From assembly GCA_031308135.1 (NCBI GenBank), contig JAHLJT010009419.1, positions 39,673,221 through 39,737,220 on the forward strand: 64,000 nt of DNA. Direction: 5' to 3'. Position 1 is the first letter of the stretch, and each line of letters begins with the position of its first letter. A model generated the notes under the pieces. The model was not told where the DNA came from, did no database searches, and saw only the letters and a program-made list of their open reading frames with translations. The stretch comes from Acheta domesticus. Lineage: Eukaryota; Arthropoda; Insecta; Orthoptera; Gryllidae. This document shows, in pieces, positions 10,875 through 25,000 of this stretch. Made by a program: the position numbers and the translations under genes.

Positions 10875-11714
10875 TTATTTTTCTTTTTCACGATCAGTAT
10901 AGTCTCTAATTGTATAGAAACAGTTTTGCAGCAGAAAAGATTTTACTTTTAACTTAAATTTGTGTACCGACTTTAATTGTTTTATGTCATGTGGCAATGC
11001 GTTGTAAAGTAACGTACATGTATTGTATGTTGATTTCTTGTACTGAGCTGTTGATACTGACACTTGATGCACGTGATTTCTACGGCGTGTGTTGTAATTA
11101 TAAATATCAATATTGCATGAAAATATGTTCCCTCCGTTAAGTAGGTCATTTTTGACAAATATTACAGATTCGTAAATAAATAGACAAGGCAATGGTAGGA
11201 TTCCCAGCTCAATGAAAAGAGGCTTGCAGGAATCACGTGGAAGGCATTTTTTCATTATTCGAATAATTTTCTTTTGCAATCTGAAGGTCTGAATACTACA
11301 GGATGAGCTTCCCCAGAATATTATGCCATATCTCAGGCGGGAATGCACATTTGCAAAATAAACGCAACGAGCTGCATGAAGGCTGACAGAATTTGAAAGA
11401 ATTCTGAATGCATAGCATAATGAACTTAATTTAGTGTTTAATTCTGATATATGTACATTCCATTTGAGGTTTGATTGAATTGAAAGACCTAAAAATTTTG
11501 TTGCCTCAACATCAGCTAATTGCATATTGTTCATTTTCAATGGAACATGCGATTTCCGATTTGAGATGCAAAAATGCATTGAAACAGTTTTTCTTTCGTT
11601 AACAATTAATTTGTTATTATTAAACCAATTTGAAACTTCTGAAATTGTACTATTTACTGTTTCTTTTTTGCAAAGAACATTCGTGTCATCAGCAAACAGA
11701 ACCGTTCTTCCATT
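10875..11714 (-). pseudogene. 5'-truncated LINE reverse transcriptase fragment
   Basis: An uninterrupted frame of about 280 codons on the minus strand encodes the C-terminal part of a non-LTR retrotransposon polymerase. It opens with the catalytic block VLFADDTNVL (the FADD box, near 11685-11699). It then has the KFLGLSIQSNLKW block, the HSRLRYGIIFWG block and FRLQKKIIRIM, followed by PLFIELGILPLPCLFIYE and a C-terminal HKFKLKVKSFLL block, all usual in Jockey/CR1-group elements. The frame is closed upstream by a stop at 11717, and no fingers or endonuclease domain precedes it, so the copy is a 5' truncation. The open frame suggests a fairly young insertion. The target duplication was not found. 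Confidence 0.85.
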
Positions 11715-11718
11715 TTAA

Positions 11719-12453
11719 TATGTTTCGTATATTCAAATACTGAAATCCCTGGAGCGCTGTGTGACCTTGTGGGGCGAACTGTTACATAAAGTTTCCATTA
11801 AACGCTAGTCGGAAGAAAGAAAAATAGTTATTTAGAATAATGTGTAAATTGCGCTGATGAAACGGTACTTTTAGGTTATTAGCGCCTGTTGTCAAACGTT
11901 ATTTAGAATATGTCAAAACACCAAAAAATAACATTTCGAGGATGTTAGCCGATGTGCCTTATATATCTTATTACTATTACGAGTACCGCCACTAAAGAAG
12001 AATATAATTATGTCACTAAAAAAGATGGTACGTAACAGTGAAATGCAAGTGAATGATGGCAATTATAAGTTCACGGAAACATTTCAAAATTTCAATTTTC
12101 ATATCAAATAAGCAAAATAAGGTTTATAACAGTTTATTTTATTTATTTAAGCATTATGCCATTTATTTATTGTATTTGCTTGCATCTTAACTTTACAAAA
12201 TCGAATTCATAACTAAGTTCTGTGTGTTGTGTTGGTATAAGAGCGGGCCATAAAGTATTCAAAAGGCCCTAGGGCATAAAGAAGCGAAAAGCGAAATACC
12301 CCGCAAGGGTATTAAGTATACCGTTACGTGTTTTGTTTCAGGTCTGTAAACACACAGCAATGAACTAGTAAACCAAAAAAAAAAAAAAAAAAACCCTCGA
12401 AAAATGCCTATCTAACATATGACAATATGTTATAGATGTACATCATTGGATTC
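11719..12453. other. Unassigned spacer
   Basis: AT-rich, with a run of 19 A at 12375-12393. No gene recognised. Confidence 0.3.
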
Positions 12454-12889
12454 GTCTTTTTCAGAGGCGGGATTTCGCATCTTTCATTGGGGGCGCAAAT
12501 TTGGGCGCTATTGTGAACACGAAAACTTCGTTTATATGAATGGTTTTAATTAATTGTGCTGTAACTACATACACTGTTTTCAATTTTGTTAATTATTTAA
12601 TTGATTATTATTGAATGTTATTAATTAAATTAGTTGAACACAGAAGTGACGATCCTCATTGTTGTTTGAACGGTCCGAACTGTAAATTCAACAATGCATT
12701 TTCCTCAGTGAATCATATATCGAAATATTGAAAATTTGTATTATTAATTATGATCAAAAATGTTTATACATAACTGTAGGATACATAGTTTAAAATCTAC
12801 ATTAATAAATTATTTTAATTAAAATGCAATCTTCTGTGCAAGGTGGTAATATGAGCCTCCACTTTTATTTCGACTTGTGTGCGCATGTA

Positions 12890-13639
12890 CATTAAATTTT
12901 GTTTTATAAAGTTTATTGAAAACTCAAGAGTTTTCTTTAAAAATTAACTCAAATTTCCGCATTTTCAGAAACACTCAAACACCGTTTTCTCAAAAACGGC
13001 TCCAAATTTTTTCTTCAAACTTTTTGTACGGATAATGCTAATTGCAGTGTTTAAGATAGCATAAAATTCATTTTGCTGTATTATTTTGTTTCTTCAAAAA
13101 TTACACAAATGTAATTTTGTTGAAATTTCTCTCATGTCTTCAATATGCACATTATCGGCGATTTGTATATATTAGTGCATTTGTGAGTGGCAGATTCACA
13201 CGACTTCCAATAAAGCTTTCCGAAATCGAAATAGTTTTCTGTAAAAAAGAGCTTTTCGCATTAACACACTTGTGAGTGGCAATGCTTGAAACGACTTCCA
13301 GTAATGAGTTTCGACATCTCTATGGTTTCCTGTGAAAAAGAGCTTCAAATTTTGCATTTACAGTAACGCTTAAACGCCATTTTCGTAAAAACGGCACCAA
13401 ATTTTTCAACGAAAATTTCCGTTTAGGACGAGGTTTTACTCTTCAATAATATTCTTAAAGTAGTTTTTCGGTTCTGCCATTAGGAAACCGAAAAATTGAG
13501 CAAAGGTGAAAAAATGTTCGGGCGGCGATAGATGGTTGTTGGCATAAGGATGGGGCACGACCGAAAAGTCAGCCCCGACCAAAGAAATTAGGAAATTAGC
13601 TACTACGAGAAAATCTGTGCCATTCTGTAGCTCCGCTAG
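12890..13639 (+). repeat. Helitron-like repeat family A, copy 3 (nested)
   Basis: Matches copies 1 and 2: TTCTCAAAAACGGCTCCAAA at about 12989, the block TTACACAAATGTAATTTTGT, AAACCGAAAAATTGAG near 13485 and the end CCATTCTGTAGCTCCGCTAG followed by T. It lies wholly inside the 2.3-kb hAT element. Confidence 0.65.
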
Positions 13640-14619
13640 TTCCTTTTTGTTTTGGCCCTAGTATCTTTGTTGGCATCTAAAACAAGAATAGTACGAACAC
13701 AACTTGTAGTGTATGTAATAGAAGCCACTTAATGTTTGGGGCTCATACGTGTATATACTACGCTCGTATACGCTCCGTAGTTCGGGGCTCGTTTTACAAC
13801 CATCGCCATATTAAAATTCTGCAAACTAAAACTTGTATCACACGACCCATTTAAACACTGAACAGTATTTTGTGATATACGCCTGTCTGACAGTGAGAGT
13901 AGGCTTTTGCCTGGCCTGTCTGTCGCTTTCCTCGCCTGGACTTCGCAGACGATGCGCTGCGGCGATAAACCTCAACCTGCCAACAGCGCATCTGCATCAG
14001 GAATGGATGCAATTGCCCAAGAAGTGCTTGCTGATCGGAGACGAGCGTGAAACATTCTTATTATGTTGACTTGCAGGGCTTCTTTTGTTCGGTATTTTGA
14101 ATGAAAGATTTCGGTGCGTGGTTCGATAACACAAAATTTGCATTTCGGAAAAGTTTTTGCGTTTCCGTAAAACGAATTTCAAAATTTAGCATTTAAAATA
14201 CTATCGTTCTTATAAATCACTTGTTTTAGGCAAAAATATATTAAAACAGACATCAACCGCCCTTTTTAGGACATTTTAGGCATATTAGATGCTTTCAGTA
14301 CATCTATTTTCTCATGATTCGTAAACATCTGCAATTACTTTTCACAACATTCTAAATAGGCATTTAGGTCTAGTTATGACTCATGATTTTAGGCATTAAA
14401 CTGTTTAATTCCCAAGTAAATAACGTTTAAAAGCGTATAATTGAAAGAGGATTTATTAATAAGGATATTCAAAATAACGCTCAACACTATCCTGCGCGTT
14501 TGATAATACTGACCCAAAGTTCACCAATTTATTAATGTATATTATTCGCTCAGCTTAATAAAATTATTGTTTGCTTAATTATTATTACATTTCTCGTCAA
14601 AATATAGAAACAAATAAAT

Positions 14620-14625
<6 letters not shown>

Positions 14626-14659
<34 letters not shown>
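14626..14659. repeat. (TA)n microsatellite
   Basis: About 17 uninterrupted TA units. Confidence 0.95.
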
Positions 14660-14664
<5 letters not shown>

Positions 14665-14731
14665 TTGAAGATTTGCGAAATGAAATGAAATATATATTTT
14701 TTTAATTTGTCCCAAGGTTGGGGGGCATTTG

Positions 14732-14752
14732 CCCCCCCCCCCCCCCCCCCCC
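14732..14752. repeat. Poly-C tract, 21 bases
   Basis: Homopolymer just inside the right end of the hAT element. Its length may be affected by sequencing error. Confidence 0.9.
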
Positions 14753-14780
14753 GCGCCTGAATCCCGCCTCTGGTCTTTTT

Positions 14781-15699
14781 ACACTCGTCTTAGTAGATTG
14801 AACATTTATGTACAGTTTCATGTGAAAAAACAAATTTACCTCAAATATCTCCTAAAATACAAGTCATCAAATAGAAATGAATAAAAATATCAATTAGTCC
14901 CATTCCCTCACGCACTTCCGTGAAAACTGCGTTGCAATATCTTCAACCGTTCAAAACTTATAGGAGGTGCTAAAGTTACGTGATTCATTCTGTATATGCC
15001 CAGGCCGCCACTGAACCCGTTAAATAATTCCTTATTAAAGATGTGTTGTTTTGATGACAATTTCTATTTTTGATTACATCTAAAAATAAAATGAACGTAT
15101 AGTAAAATATTTCTCCCATGTGAATTTATTTCATACATTTATAATTTTATAGAGCATAATAGCACTCTTTTATAAATTACATTATTATCCAATTTTAATA
15201 GTCAATTATTGCAAATTTCTCTCCTTGTTAAAACAGATTTTCTAATTATTATTAGACAACTCATATTAATTCTTCAGAATCTTGAAAACTCAATAATTGA
15301 GTTTTAAACTTAACTTAAATTGAGTCTAACGGCGTTGAATTTAATTTATCCATGAGAAAATTCAAATTCCAAATTTTATTGAAAATGTATTTTCTGAATT
15401 CACATTTAAATATTCATCTTTATGTTTTGTTTTGAATCTTTCTAGTAATATGGTTAAAGATCATGAATATTTTTAAAAAATGTATATATTATTTAATACA
15501 ACTAAATTACCCGCTTTCTCAGATGACGCCAACGATACGCCATTTTCTTTTTATGTCTGCAGCAATTGAGCTAGTTATTCTATTACTGCAGCGTATGTTT
15601 ACCATTCAAAGTACAGAAGTTTTCAAATTAGTTTTTTTTTGTTGATTTTTTGCATAGTTAAACGCAAGTTTGAAACGATTATTGATAAAGAATTTCATT
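14781..15699. other. Unassigned AT-rich spacer
   Basis: Nothing recognised between the hAT element and the U1-70K upstream region. Confidence 0.3.
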
Positions 15700-16089
15700 C
15701 TTTTAGTCTTTCCACAATTTCCGCGGAACGCTTCGCAAGGGAATTATGAGCACTGAGTGTACTTCCGGTTGAATCGTGATGTGGCTGTGAAAGGATTTGT
15801 GCTTTACAAGCTGATATTTCTCTTTCGTAGGGTTTCCAGTTGATGTATTAGTAGTGCGTTGACTGGTCACTAATCACAGTCAAAGACGTGTTTTTCATCA
15901 ATGTGCTAAAATGCTAATTTTCTTTATATCGTGCATTCATGTACTCTGTTGTGTGTAGTCTTCACCGTAGAACGTAAAAAATACTTACTAGAGAAATTGA
16001 TTGGGATTTGTTGTGTTAGTGAATAGAATGTGGTGACTTAACAAAAAGACTAATTCATTTTGTACGAGTGGTAAAAATCCAACCTCAAA
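15700..16089 (+). promoter_or_regulatory. Probable promoter and 5' UTR of U1-70K
   Basis: Sequence just upstream of the U1-70K start codon. It is less AT-rich than its surroundings and has CpG-containing strings such as TTCCGCGGAACGCTTCGC near 15720. No TATA box or initiator can be fixed by eye, and the transcription start and any 5' UTR intron are unknown. The A at -3 of the start codon (CAAAATGA) is favourable for initiation. Confidence 0.45.
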
Positions 16090-19000
16090 ATGACGCAGTT
16101 TCTGCCTCCTAATTTACTAGCACTTTTCGCACCGAGGGACCCGATTCCATACATCCCTCCTGTTGACAAATTGCCTCATGAGAAGAAAAATCGTGGATAT
16201 CTAGGTGTTGGTCATTTCCTTGGAAATTTTGAGGTAAGTGAATTGTATAAGTTGTAAGTCTCATTTCGTTATGCGATATATTTATTTCGTTTCTGGTATT
16301 ACGTAATTGTGAATTTGGTCAGCGTGTGCGGTTTAATTGTGTAATTACATTTAAGTACTTCAGTCAAAAGATTAGTGCATGCATTTTTATAGTACAATGA
16401 CTATTGATACAAAAACGGTATAACTCAAGAATATTTTTAATTTAATGCTCACAGGATCCAAAAGATACTCCACCGCCTACAAGAGTAGAAACTAGAGATG
16501 AACGTATGGAAAGAAGAAGAAGAGAAAGGGCAGAACAAGTAGCGTATAAATTAGAGCAAGAAATTGCAGTTTGTAAGTACAGTATTGAAATTATAAATGT
16601 ATTTTTGTAGCATGTGTGTGTTATTACACTTATTACTCAGTAACTTCTTATTTTTTGTGCAATGTCCGAGTATCATGTGTGTCTTAGAGGTGGGGAGGTA
16701 ATTTAAAGTACAGTGCCAGTGAAAAGAATAAGGACACCCCTCTCCATCACATTTCTTTAAGTTGTTTCTATACATTTCTTGAGTGATGTTATCTTGATAC
16801 CTTATTCAATTAAGCCGAAAAAGTGCCACCTTTCCATAAAACAAGATTGCTAACTAAAAAGAATTAAAGAAGTTCTGAGAGATTTTCTTTTATCGGCAAA
16901 CTAAAAAGAATATCAATCAATTGTGATTTATAAAATGTAACTACTTAATGCTGGTATTTGACTTGGGCATATCAACTATCATCCATTTTTGTATCGTTAG
17001 ATACACTTTTATGCCCCATTTGCAAGAGCGCATACAACTGATCTCAACAAAAAACAACTAAAACACGACCAATATGCATATTGTAATACTTTTAAGGTGT
17101 TATCAACATACCCACAACAATTCCAAAGACTAAGTTCACCAATTGGCGTGAATTTTGTATTTCTACCGATTCTCTTGGAAAATGTTTTATTTTTCCTATT
17201 TTTTTAAAAAAATTGAAAACATTACAAGCTTAATTAATTCTTCAATATTTTTATTTCAGCAAAAAGTTTCATAGTCAAATACGAGCATTGAGTAGATACA
17301 TTTTATAAACCACAATTGGTTGATATAATTTTTTTTAGTGAGCATTTTTTAAACATAAAAAATTGTTATTCTTGTCAGTTTGCCGATAAAAGAAAATCTC
17401 TCAGAACCCTTTCATTCTTTTAGTTAGTAATTGTTGTTTTAAGGAAAGGTGGCACTTTTTGGGCTTAATTTAACAAGGCATAAAGATAACAATACTAAAC
17501 AAATGTATAGGAACAAATTACAGAAATGTGATGAAGAGGGGTGTTCTTATTCTTTTGGTTGGCACTGTACATCAATTAGTTTATTCCAATTTATTTCTTT
17601 ACTGACAACACTTTCATGCCAGTAACATTTAAAGTGTTAAATTAGAACAGGGTTTACTCAGAAAGATTTTTGTAGAGTTGTTTACGCAAAAATGTGAACT
17701 AGAAATATTTTGAGGATGTTCCTGATGTGGCAGGTAATTAGGGCCATTCCTAGAAACCCGCATTTTCATATCTAACAAAGAGGAGACATTCTTTTTATTG
17801 GAAAAATGAATTGTGAATTGAATCACTACTTTGTTCTTGAGGAGTATTTTCCAGCATATTGAAAATTTTACTATTCATTATACTAATAATGCACCCTCAA
17901 GTCATTTTGAGAGCACATGTTATTCTTGACAGGAACAATTGTTTTAATTCAGACACGTTTAACAGATTTTTCCTTTTAAAATTATATTAAATTTCAAAAT
18001 TACTTAGTAAAGAACATCATGGGGGTGGATTCAAATGATTAATTCACAAATTTGAGGCTATCATATGCAAAACATAGTGGTGGAAAATCATTTTCAACTT
18101 CAGACATAAAACTCCTAAGATCCAGTATTTGTTGTGAACATTGAAATGTGCTGTTAAGGCGGCTTCACACATTTGGTATTCAGAGAGTAGCCAGTGATTA
18201 CTCGCCGAATCCAGAGTTGTGGGGATGGGTTGCTTGCTATATGCAGAGTGACGAGCATACAATCTTACTCTACCCACTGTGTGGTGGTCTTTTGCACTCA
18301 TTACGGGAAGTGAACATCTGCCAATCACATCAGCTGCTCAGAATAGGGCGAGCAGTTGCTAGCTGCTTGACGAATGCTGAATGTATGGAACCGCCTTCAG
18401 ATCTTGTAGGAAATATTTTGTGTGTCAAAACTAAGATCTAAAGCAATCAGTAATTAATTGTACTTGGCTAAGGCAATTATGATTATTACTGTTTAATGTA
18501 ATACATTAATGGAAATCTATTAAATTATGAACTTGTTCCAGGGGATCCTCATAGTATACCTCATGCGACCGGAGACCCTTTCAAGACCCTTTTTGTGGCT
18601 AGAATAGTACGTATATTTACAAATATATTTGTTTTTGTTTCCCCCTCCCCATGTTCTTATATCTGCATGTTTGTTTGCATATTTATATATTAAAGTAGTA
18701 TTGCTACCTTTAAGTGGATTGAAGAATATCATCACAAATGGAAAATACAAAAATTGTTCTTACAATCATAACATCAGATTTTTTTAGATATTGTTTCCCA
18801 TTTTCAAGGGTAAACAACTTTTAAAAAGGAAATCAGCATTATGCAACATAGCAAATCAATAAAAACCATAAATTATAGATTCTAAATTGTAAACACTTAT
18901 TTACGTTATCAATTGCAAGGTGATGAGTCGATGACAAACTTCAAGAATATGGAAAATTCAGATGAAAATTAAATCTTTTGTTAACATTTGAAAACCTTTT

Positions 19001-22000
19001 GATGTTTTACATGTTATGACTAAAGACAGGATTTCCATAGGAGAACCAATTTTCTAATAAAGTTTTGGTACATGGATGAAGCTAGGTATCCAGAAGTTGC
19101 AAAAAAAATGCAACACTGAGTTATTCAGAAGAGGAACAGACTACCATTTTCGAAAATATTTCTGTTTTCTCAATTAATGTAATTGAGGACAATTACTAAA
19201 AAATAAAAGGGCCACTTTACTCTTTTCCAATAAAACTGAAAAATGCAGCACAAATTTGACACTTTTTTTTAACTCTTTCTTTAACTCAACGATAGAATAT
19301 TTCATTAAGTATTGCATGACGTCTCGCTTCTATTTCTGGAAATAAAATTCTTGGTAAACACGAAAACAAAAAGTCATTTTTACCAAATGGACATGGTCAT
19401 CAACCATTTCTTTTGAGGTTCAAAATTAACATGATGATGCCCTTGTTACTTATAATTACCACAGTTCCAATTGAAAAAATATCCATATCTGGTAACATAC
19501 CAGAGTGGAACATTTAAAGAAGTTGTTGATCAGCAGGTGGTATTGGTTTTTTAAGCAATTACAAAACATTCTTTTATGCAAGGCAAAACACTTTTTTCTT
19601 TAATGCTCCATTATAAGCATAAAATGGTTTCAATGTCCTGTGTAAACTACTTTTTTTTCTGACAATCTCTCAGCTCTCTCTTAGTATCATACTAGTTTAT
19701 TGTTGCTTGATGGCACCTGGTCATTAATACTTGTAATGACTAATTTTGCCAACAGCAAAGGTCTTTTTTCACTTCAAAGAATGGGCTCAATTCTGCAAAT
19801 TTATCTTCATTGTATGGTGTTGATCAAATGGTGGAGATATTGTTGGGTTGTATTTTTTCAAAATTCTTTTGACACAGATTCTTGCACATTTAGAATCTGT
19901 GGAAGACTGTACAAACTGTTTCGTTTAGGGGGGACACAACTGTGCCATGCCTAGTTTGAGTACTGAAAAATCTATAATGGTTGTCTTCTTTTGCACATCT
20001 GGGTGGAAAAACAGTCTGAAGAGAGCATCTTCTGCCTATATTTACATTTCCTTTGGAATGCTATGCTCCTACAAACATTTCAACATGTTGTAATGCAAAA
20101 TTTGACCACACCCAAATCTGTTTGGAAGCTCCCAATGTTGTAAGAAAACAACCTAATATTTGAATATATAATATACATAGAAAATCACATTCATTTTTAA
20201 AACTTCACTTTGTTTTTTGTATTTATTTTATTTTACAATACGAGTGTAGGAAGTCTTATAGGCTACCAATTTCAGTGGCAAAAGATGAATTTGTTGAGGC
20301 ATCACAATAGGGAACTTGCATTGGAGGAAATGTTAAAAACTTTTTTTAAAATATTGTATTAATAAATAAAAACATTTTAAATGCATTATGGTTTGCATTT
20401 TTTGTATTAAAAACAAACACCAACACAAAAGCTTTCATTGGATTGTAAAAGTGAAATAAAATAGTAAATATTGCATTGCATTTTTGCATCATAGGGAAGA
20501 ACTGGGCTAATGAAATACTGCACATGGTATTTAACAAGCATCAAGACATGGTTAAATACCCATTCTTAATGCTTAGGGCTGAGCAAAAGACTGCAGTGCA
20601 TATGAGTAGCCTGAAAATGTTTTGAATTGCACAATGTTTTATGGGTGATTTTGAAAAATAAAATTATTAGGTCCAAAGTCATTGTGAAGCAATTTGGTGT
20701 AGGTAAATAATATAAATAGTGTAATATTGCAATAATGCTTGTTCTATTGTTAAATAATCAATTATATTTTAACTGTTATTCATTTTTTAGACTTTATTTT
20801 TTCTTTCTTGTTCTAATTTGTCAGATTCACGTCACTGTTTATTATTTTGGAACATGTGCTGAACAAACCGAACATTAGGCTGAGGAAAAAATGTGTATTA
20901 GCTTGCACGGAGGGCAATATGTGGGCTCAAATAAATGTAAACAACATTTTTGCAAATAATTTCTACTGTACTTTATTAATTTAGGTTTATAAATTTGCTG
21001 GCATCTGTGCATATTCTGTAAGGAATAGACTGTATTGATATTGTTCCAATACTGTATGAAAATTGGTATTTTTCTTCAAGTTTGAAGCACTTTTGTCACC
21101 AGCACCATTGTTCATAATTTTTATCCAATACACACATGCACACACAGACACATACGTACACAGAGAGGTCCAAAAAATGTACTCTTTGTCAGTGAATAAT
21201 ATTTAGAATGGGGAGACATGTGGCTGTGATTCTAAACAACATCATTGCGCTGAACTGCTGACTAAATTTTTACAATTTTGGACCCTCTCTTTATGTATTA
21301 AAAAACATTTTTGATTATTTTAATCTGAAATATTTAAAATGAATTTATGAAGTGGACTAAGTTTGTCTTACTTAAAGAATTGTGTCGATGTTAATTGAAG
21401 GATTTTGTGCTTTGTAGAATTACGACTCCTCAGAATCAAAACTTCGAAGAGAATTTGAAGTATATGGAGCCATTAAAAAGGTTAGTAATGAGAGATCTTT
21501 GTGAGATTGAGCATGTTCGGAAGTTGCTTCATATTGCATGCTCTTATTTCTTGTTTCAGATTGTGGTCACTCACAATACAGTGAATGGAAAACCTCGTGG
21601 TTATGCCTTCATTGAATATGAGCACGAACGTGATATGCACTGTAAGTAAATAACATCCCACCTGCAGCCTGCCTCCCTATCACTCCTGTTGTGGGTAGGG
21701 TTGGCTCAGGTGCAGGGGGGATGTTATCTTTTGTTTTGATGTGTGTTTGGATGTAGTTTTCAGCAGTGACAAGCATAAGGATCTTGTCAATTGATAAAAT
21801 ACAAATTAGTAATTAAATTAGTTGAAAAAATATTTATTAATCTTATTTCGTTAAGGTACTGCATTGCTACACCTAACAAATATTTAAGTTAGCTGATAAA
21901 TGTATTTTGTATTTTGTTATGATATATATTTTGACAAGAACAGCATCATTTGTGCCTTTCCATTCATATCCTTTCCAGTTTTCACCTGTAGTGTGTTGGT

Positions 22001-25000
22001 TTTCTTCCCTGAGCCAGCCCTAAACACATACTGTTTCAAAATTGGTCTGAAAATCCTTAATTGTCCCCCTGCAAATCCCTCAGTGTTCAGTAGAGGAAGC
22101 CACCCCCCCACCCTGCCAGCCAGCGACATTATTAATGCCAGTTTTGTATTGTTCTTGGTACAGCGTGGCGGGAGATGGCCACACGGCCCCACACTTAAGC
22201 TCTGTGAGCAATACCCTCAATCATTGCTGGCTTTAATAGGTTTGTATGTGTGGTAAGACCCAACATACAAAAGAGTCAAATCAGAAAGGGAAAAAAAGTT
22301 TCTCATTTAGTATCAATTTTAATCCCCCCCTGAAATTGTTCGGTTCTTATGCAGGGTCAGAAAAATATTCCTCTAAAGCCATCAGTTCTTTCCTATCCAA
22401 TATCATTTTACTTTAGTGCTTTAAGACTCAAAATTAACTTTGCAATGTCAGATTCAAAGTTTAAACAAAAGGAAAATATTCAGCAATGCAGAATACTTAA
22501 GAGCTCAATAATAGTTGGCATTCCTTTCCTGGAGGTATAGAGACTACGGTTTTCCCTATTATAAATTTATAAGGTTTGCATAGGTATTTTAGAGAGAAAT
22601 ATTCTATGAATACAACAGTGAATACAAACTGTTAGTTTTAACCTGTGTGTACTAATTAATATTTTTCTTTCTTGGTGAAATTCCCATTTTATTTTCATGT
22701 AAATCATTTTGAGTTTTTTTTTTTTTAAAAAAGTTATTTTTTTATTATTATTCTGTAGTTTTGAGCAGTGTTTAATTTGTGTGCAAGTTTTATATGATCT
22801 CTTTTGGTTTCTTAATGCTTTTATAAATGAAATGTGTTTCGAAAGTCAGAATGTCTTGCTCAGAATTTGTTTGGATTTGTTCCTAATTTCGGGTGTAATA
22901 TTTTTTAATTAATTCCCTGTTTTTGTTACTTTGTGCAAGGTGTAACTAATCCAATAATATAATTTTAAAACATTTTAGTTAAGCAGTTTTAGGAAATTAT
23001 TCTTCCTTTTTTGATACAACTATTATTTGTATTCATTGAATGTACTGAAAAATATTTCTCTAAAAAAAATACCTGGGCAAATTTTTATGCAACTTGTACA
23101 CTTCAGATTAAATTTGAATTTAAAATTTACTTAAGATGTTGGGACACTGTGGCATATGCATGAGGCCTGGAAGGGAAGGGGGGGAGGGTAAATTCTGAGG
23201 TAATACTTCGCGCGAACGTAAGTACAAGCGCACCAGGTAAAACTCGGAGGAAATGCGTCTGTCCGTGCAAGCATCCATGGTTCATCCATTTGGTTCATCC
23301 CTCGCGTGAGATTTCTGTGCGTTTGCGTGCTCATTTCTGTAAGTACCTAATGCCAGTGGTAGGTATACACAGCATCTGATATCTCGCTCTAGGAAATAAA
23401 GTTGAACACTGTGCATTTTTAATAAAATGTGTATACTGCTGTGCATGAGAAGTATTTATACACATCAGGTATCGTTTTGTCCTGTGTAAATTGTGTCTAA
23501 TGCCCTGAAGAGATACTCAGCAACCACTCCATGCCTGGTGCATATTTGCGATGGTTTGTATGTTAGGGTTGGATGGTGGGAACAATAAAGGGTGGGTATG
23601 ACAAGGTAAGGGTCTACATATAACTCCCATCCTTCCCATGAATTCCAAGGAGAGACGTAGCTGTGAGACCTATTTCATAAATTTGTCCATAACCTTTTCA
23701 TAAAATTGGTGAATTTTATCAGTGGTTAGTGCTCCTGCTTTTATATCATCCTTATACACTTTCGTACCTCTCAGCTTGATACAGCGTGCATCAGATTGCT
23801 TATAAAAAAGCGCTGTAAAATCATTTTACCCACTTTGCGAGGTTTCGCATTGCTCAACTGTGAAATACTTCCCAAAACAGAAATGATTCCTTCCTTGACT
23901 GTTTCAGTGTGTGCTGTACACTACGGTAGGTTTTTCAATTGGTTGTGCTTTTGTGTGTAGTGTCAGCATTTCGTAGAAATTCGAACTTCGCTGTTTGATT
24001 TTTCTTGCTCTTCAGCTGAAAATATGAAGAGAATGAAATTGACTGCTTTCTTTTCTACTTCTTTATTTTAATTTATTTTTTTCATGGTGAAATTTATACT
24101 GAATCATTTTTCTGGAGATTTTTATGTCGATATTGCTTTCAATGCAAATTGTTCATAGATGACATTTTATTTAACGATTCCCAAACAGTCTTTTTCATAG
24201 TAATGTGATAGTTTTCAGTGCAGTTGAAAGAAAATTGCAACATTCAGTAGTTCCAAATTTTTTACAAACTAGCTAATTATTCTGAATTTGATAAAGGTTA
24301 GTCACTGTTATTGCATCCATGGAACTATTGGCATTAGAAACAGTAGTTAGCCACTGATGACTCCAGTCAAGTATGGTTTAGGAGTGAATGTTGCATTTCC
24401 TGTGTTTAAAATGTTTCTGTAATAGTGAAGACTGTCACTGCCCATTCCAGCTGCCTACAAGCACGCAGATGGCAAGAAAATTGATGGAAGACGTGTACTG
24501 GTTGATGTGGAACGTGCCCGCACCGTTAAAGGATGGCTGCCACGCCGTCTTGGTAAGTATATCAGGTAGCTTTTGTTATCGACTTAATTGTGTAGAAAAT
24601 ATTTTTTTGTTTTTGAGATTAACATGAATAATCTATATTTAGGAGGAGGATTGGGAGGGACTCGAAGAGGTGGACCAGATGTCAATATAAAGCATTCAGG
24701 ACGTGAAGACAACGAGAGGGAACGTGAGCGGTATCGTCTGGAACGAGAAAGAGAAACAGCTCGTGGGCTGAATGATCGGGATCGTGACCGTGATAGGGAC
24801 CGTGATCGTCGGCGATCACGATCACGAGACAGGGAAAAGCGGCGCAAGTCTCGCAGGTAATGTGTTGCTATGCATTGATTTGTATAAAACAGACTCACCG
24901 TCCGGAGCTGGATTAGCACAGTACTAGTGTTTCTGCTGCAGCAGTTTTTACTTGTTATTTGTTGAGAAACAGTGTTTAGAAAACTTATGTTTGTTTTTTC

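Larger units (their letters stand above)
12454..14780. mobile_element. hAT-type element, 2.3 kb, perfect 8-bp target duplication
   Basis: The element spans 12462-14772. The left end CAGAGGCGGGATT is exactly inverted at the right end as AATCCCGCCTCTG. It is flanked by a perfect direct 8-mer GTCTTTTT at 12454-12461 and 14773-14780. This is the target duplication size of hAT transposons, and the CAGNGGCG end fits. It holds no frame long enough for a transposase, so it is non-autonomous. A copy of repeat family A (12890-13639), a TA dinucleotide run and a C tract lie inside it. Confidence 0.9.
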
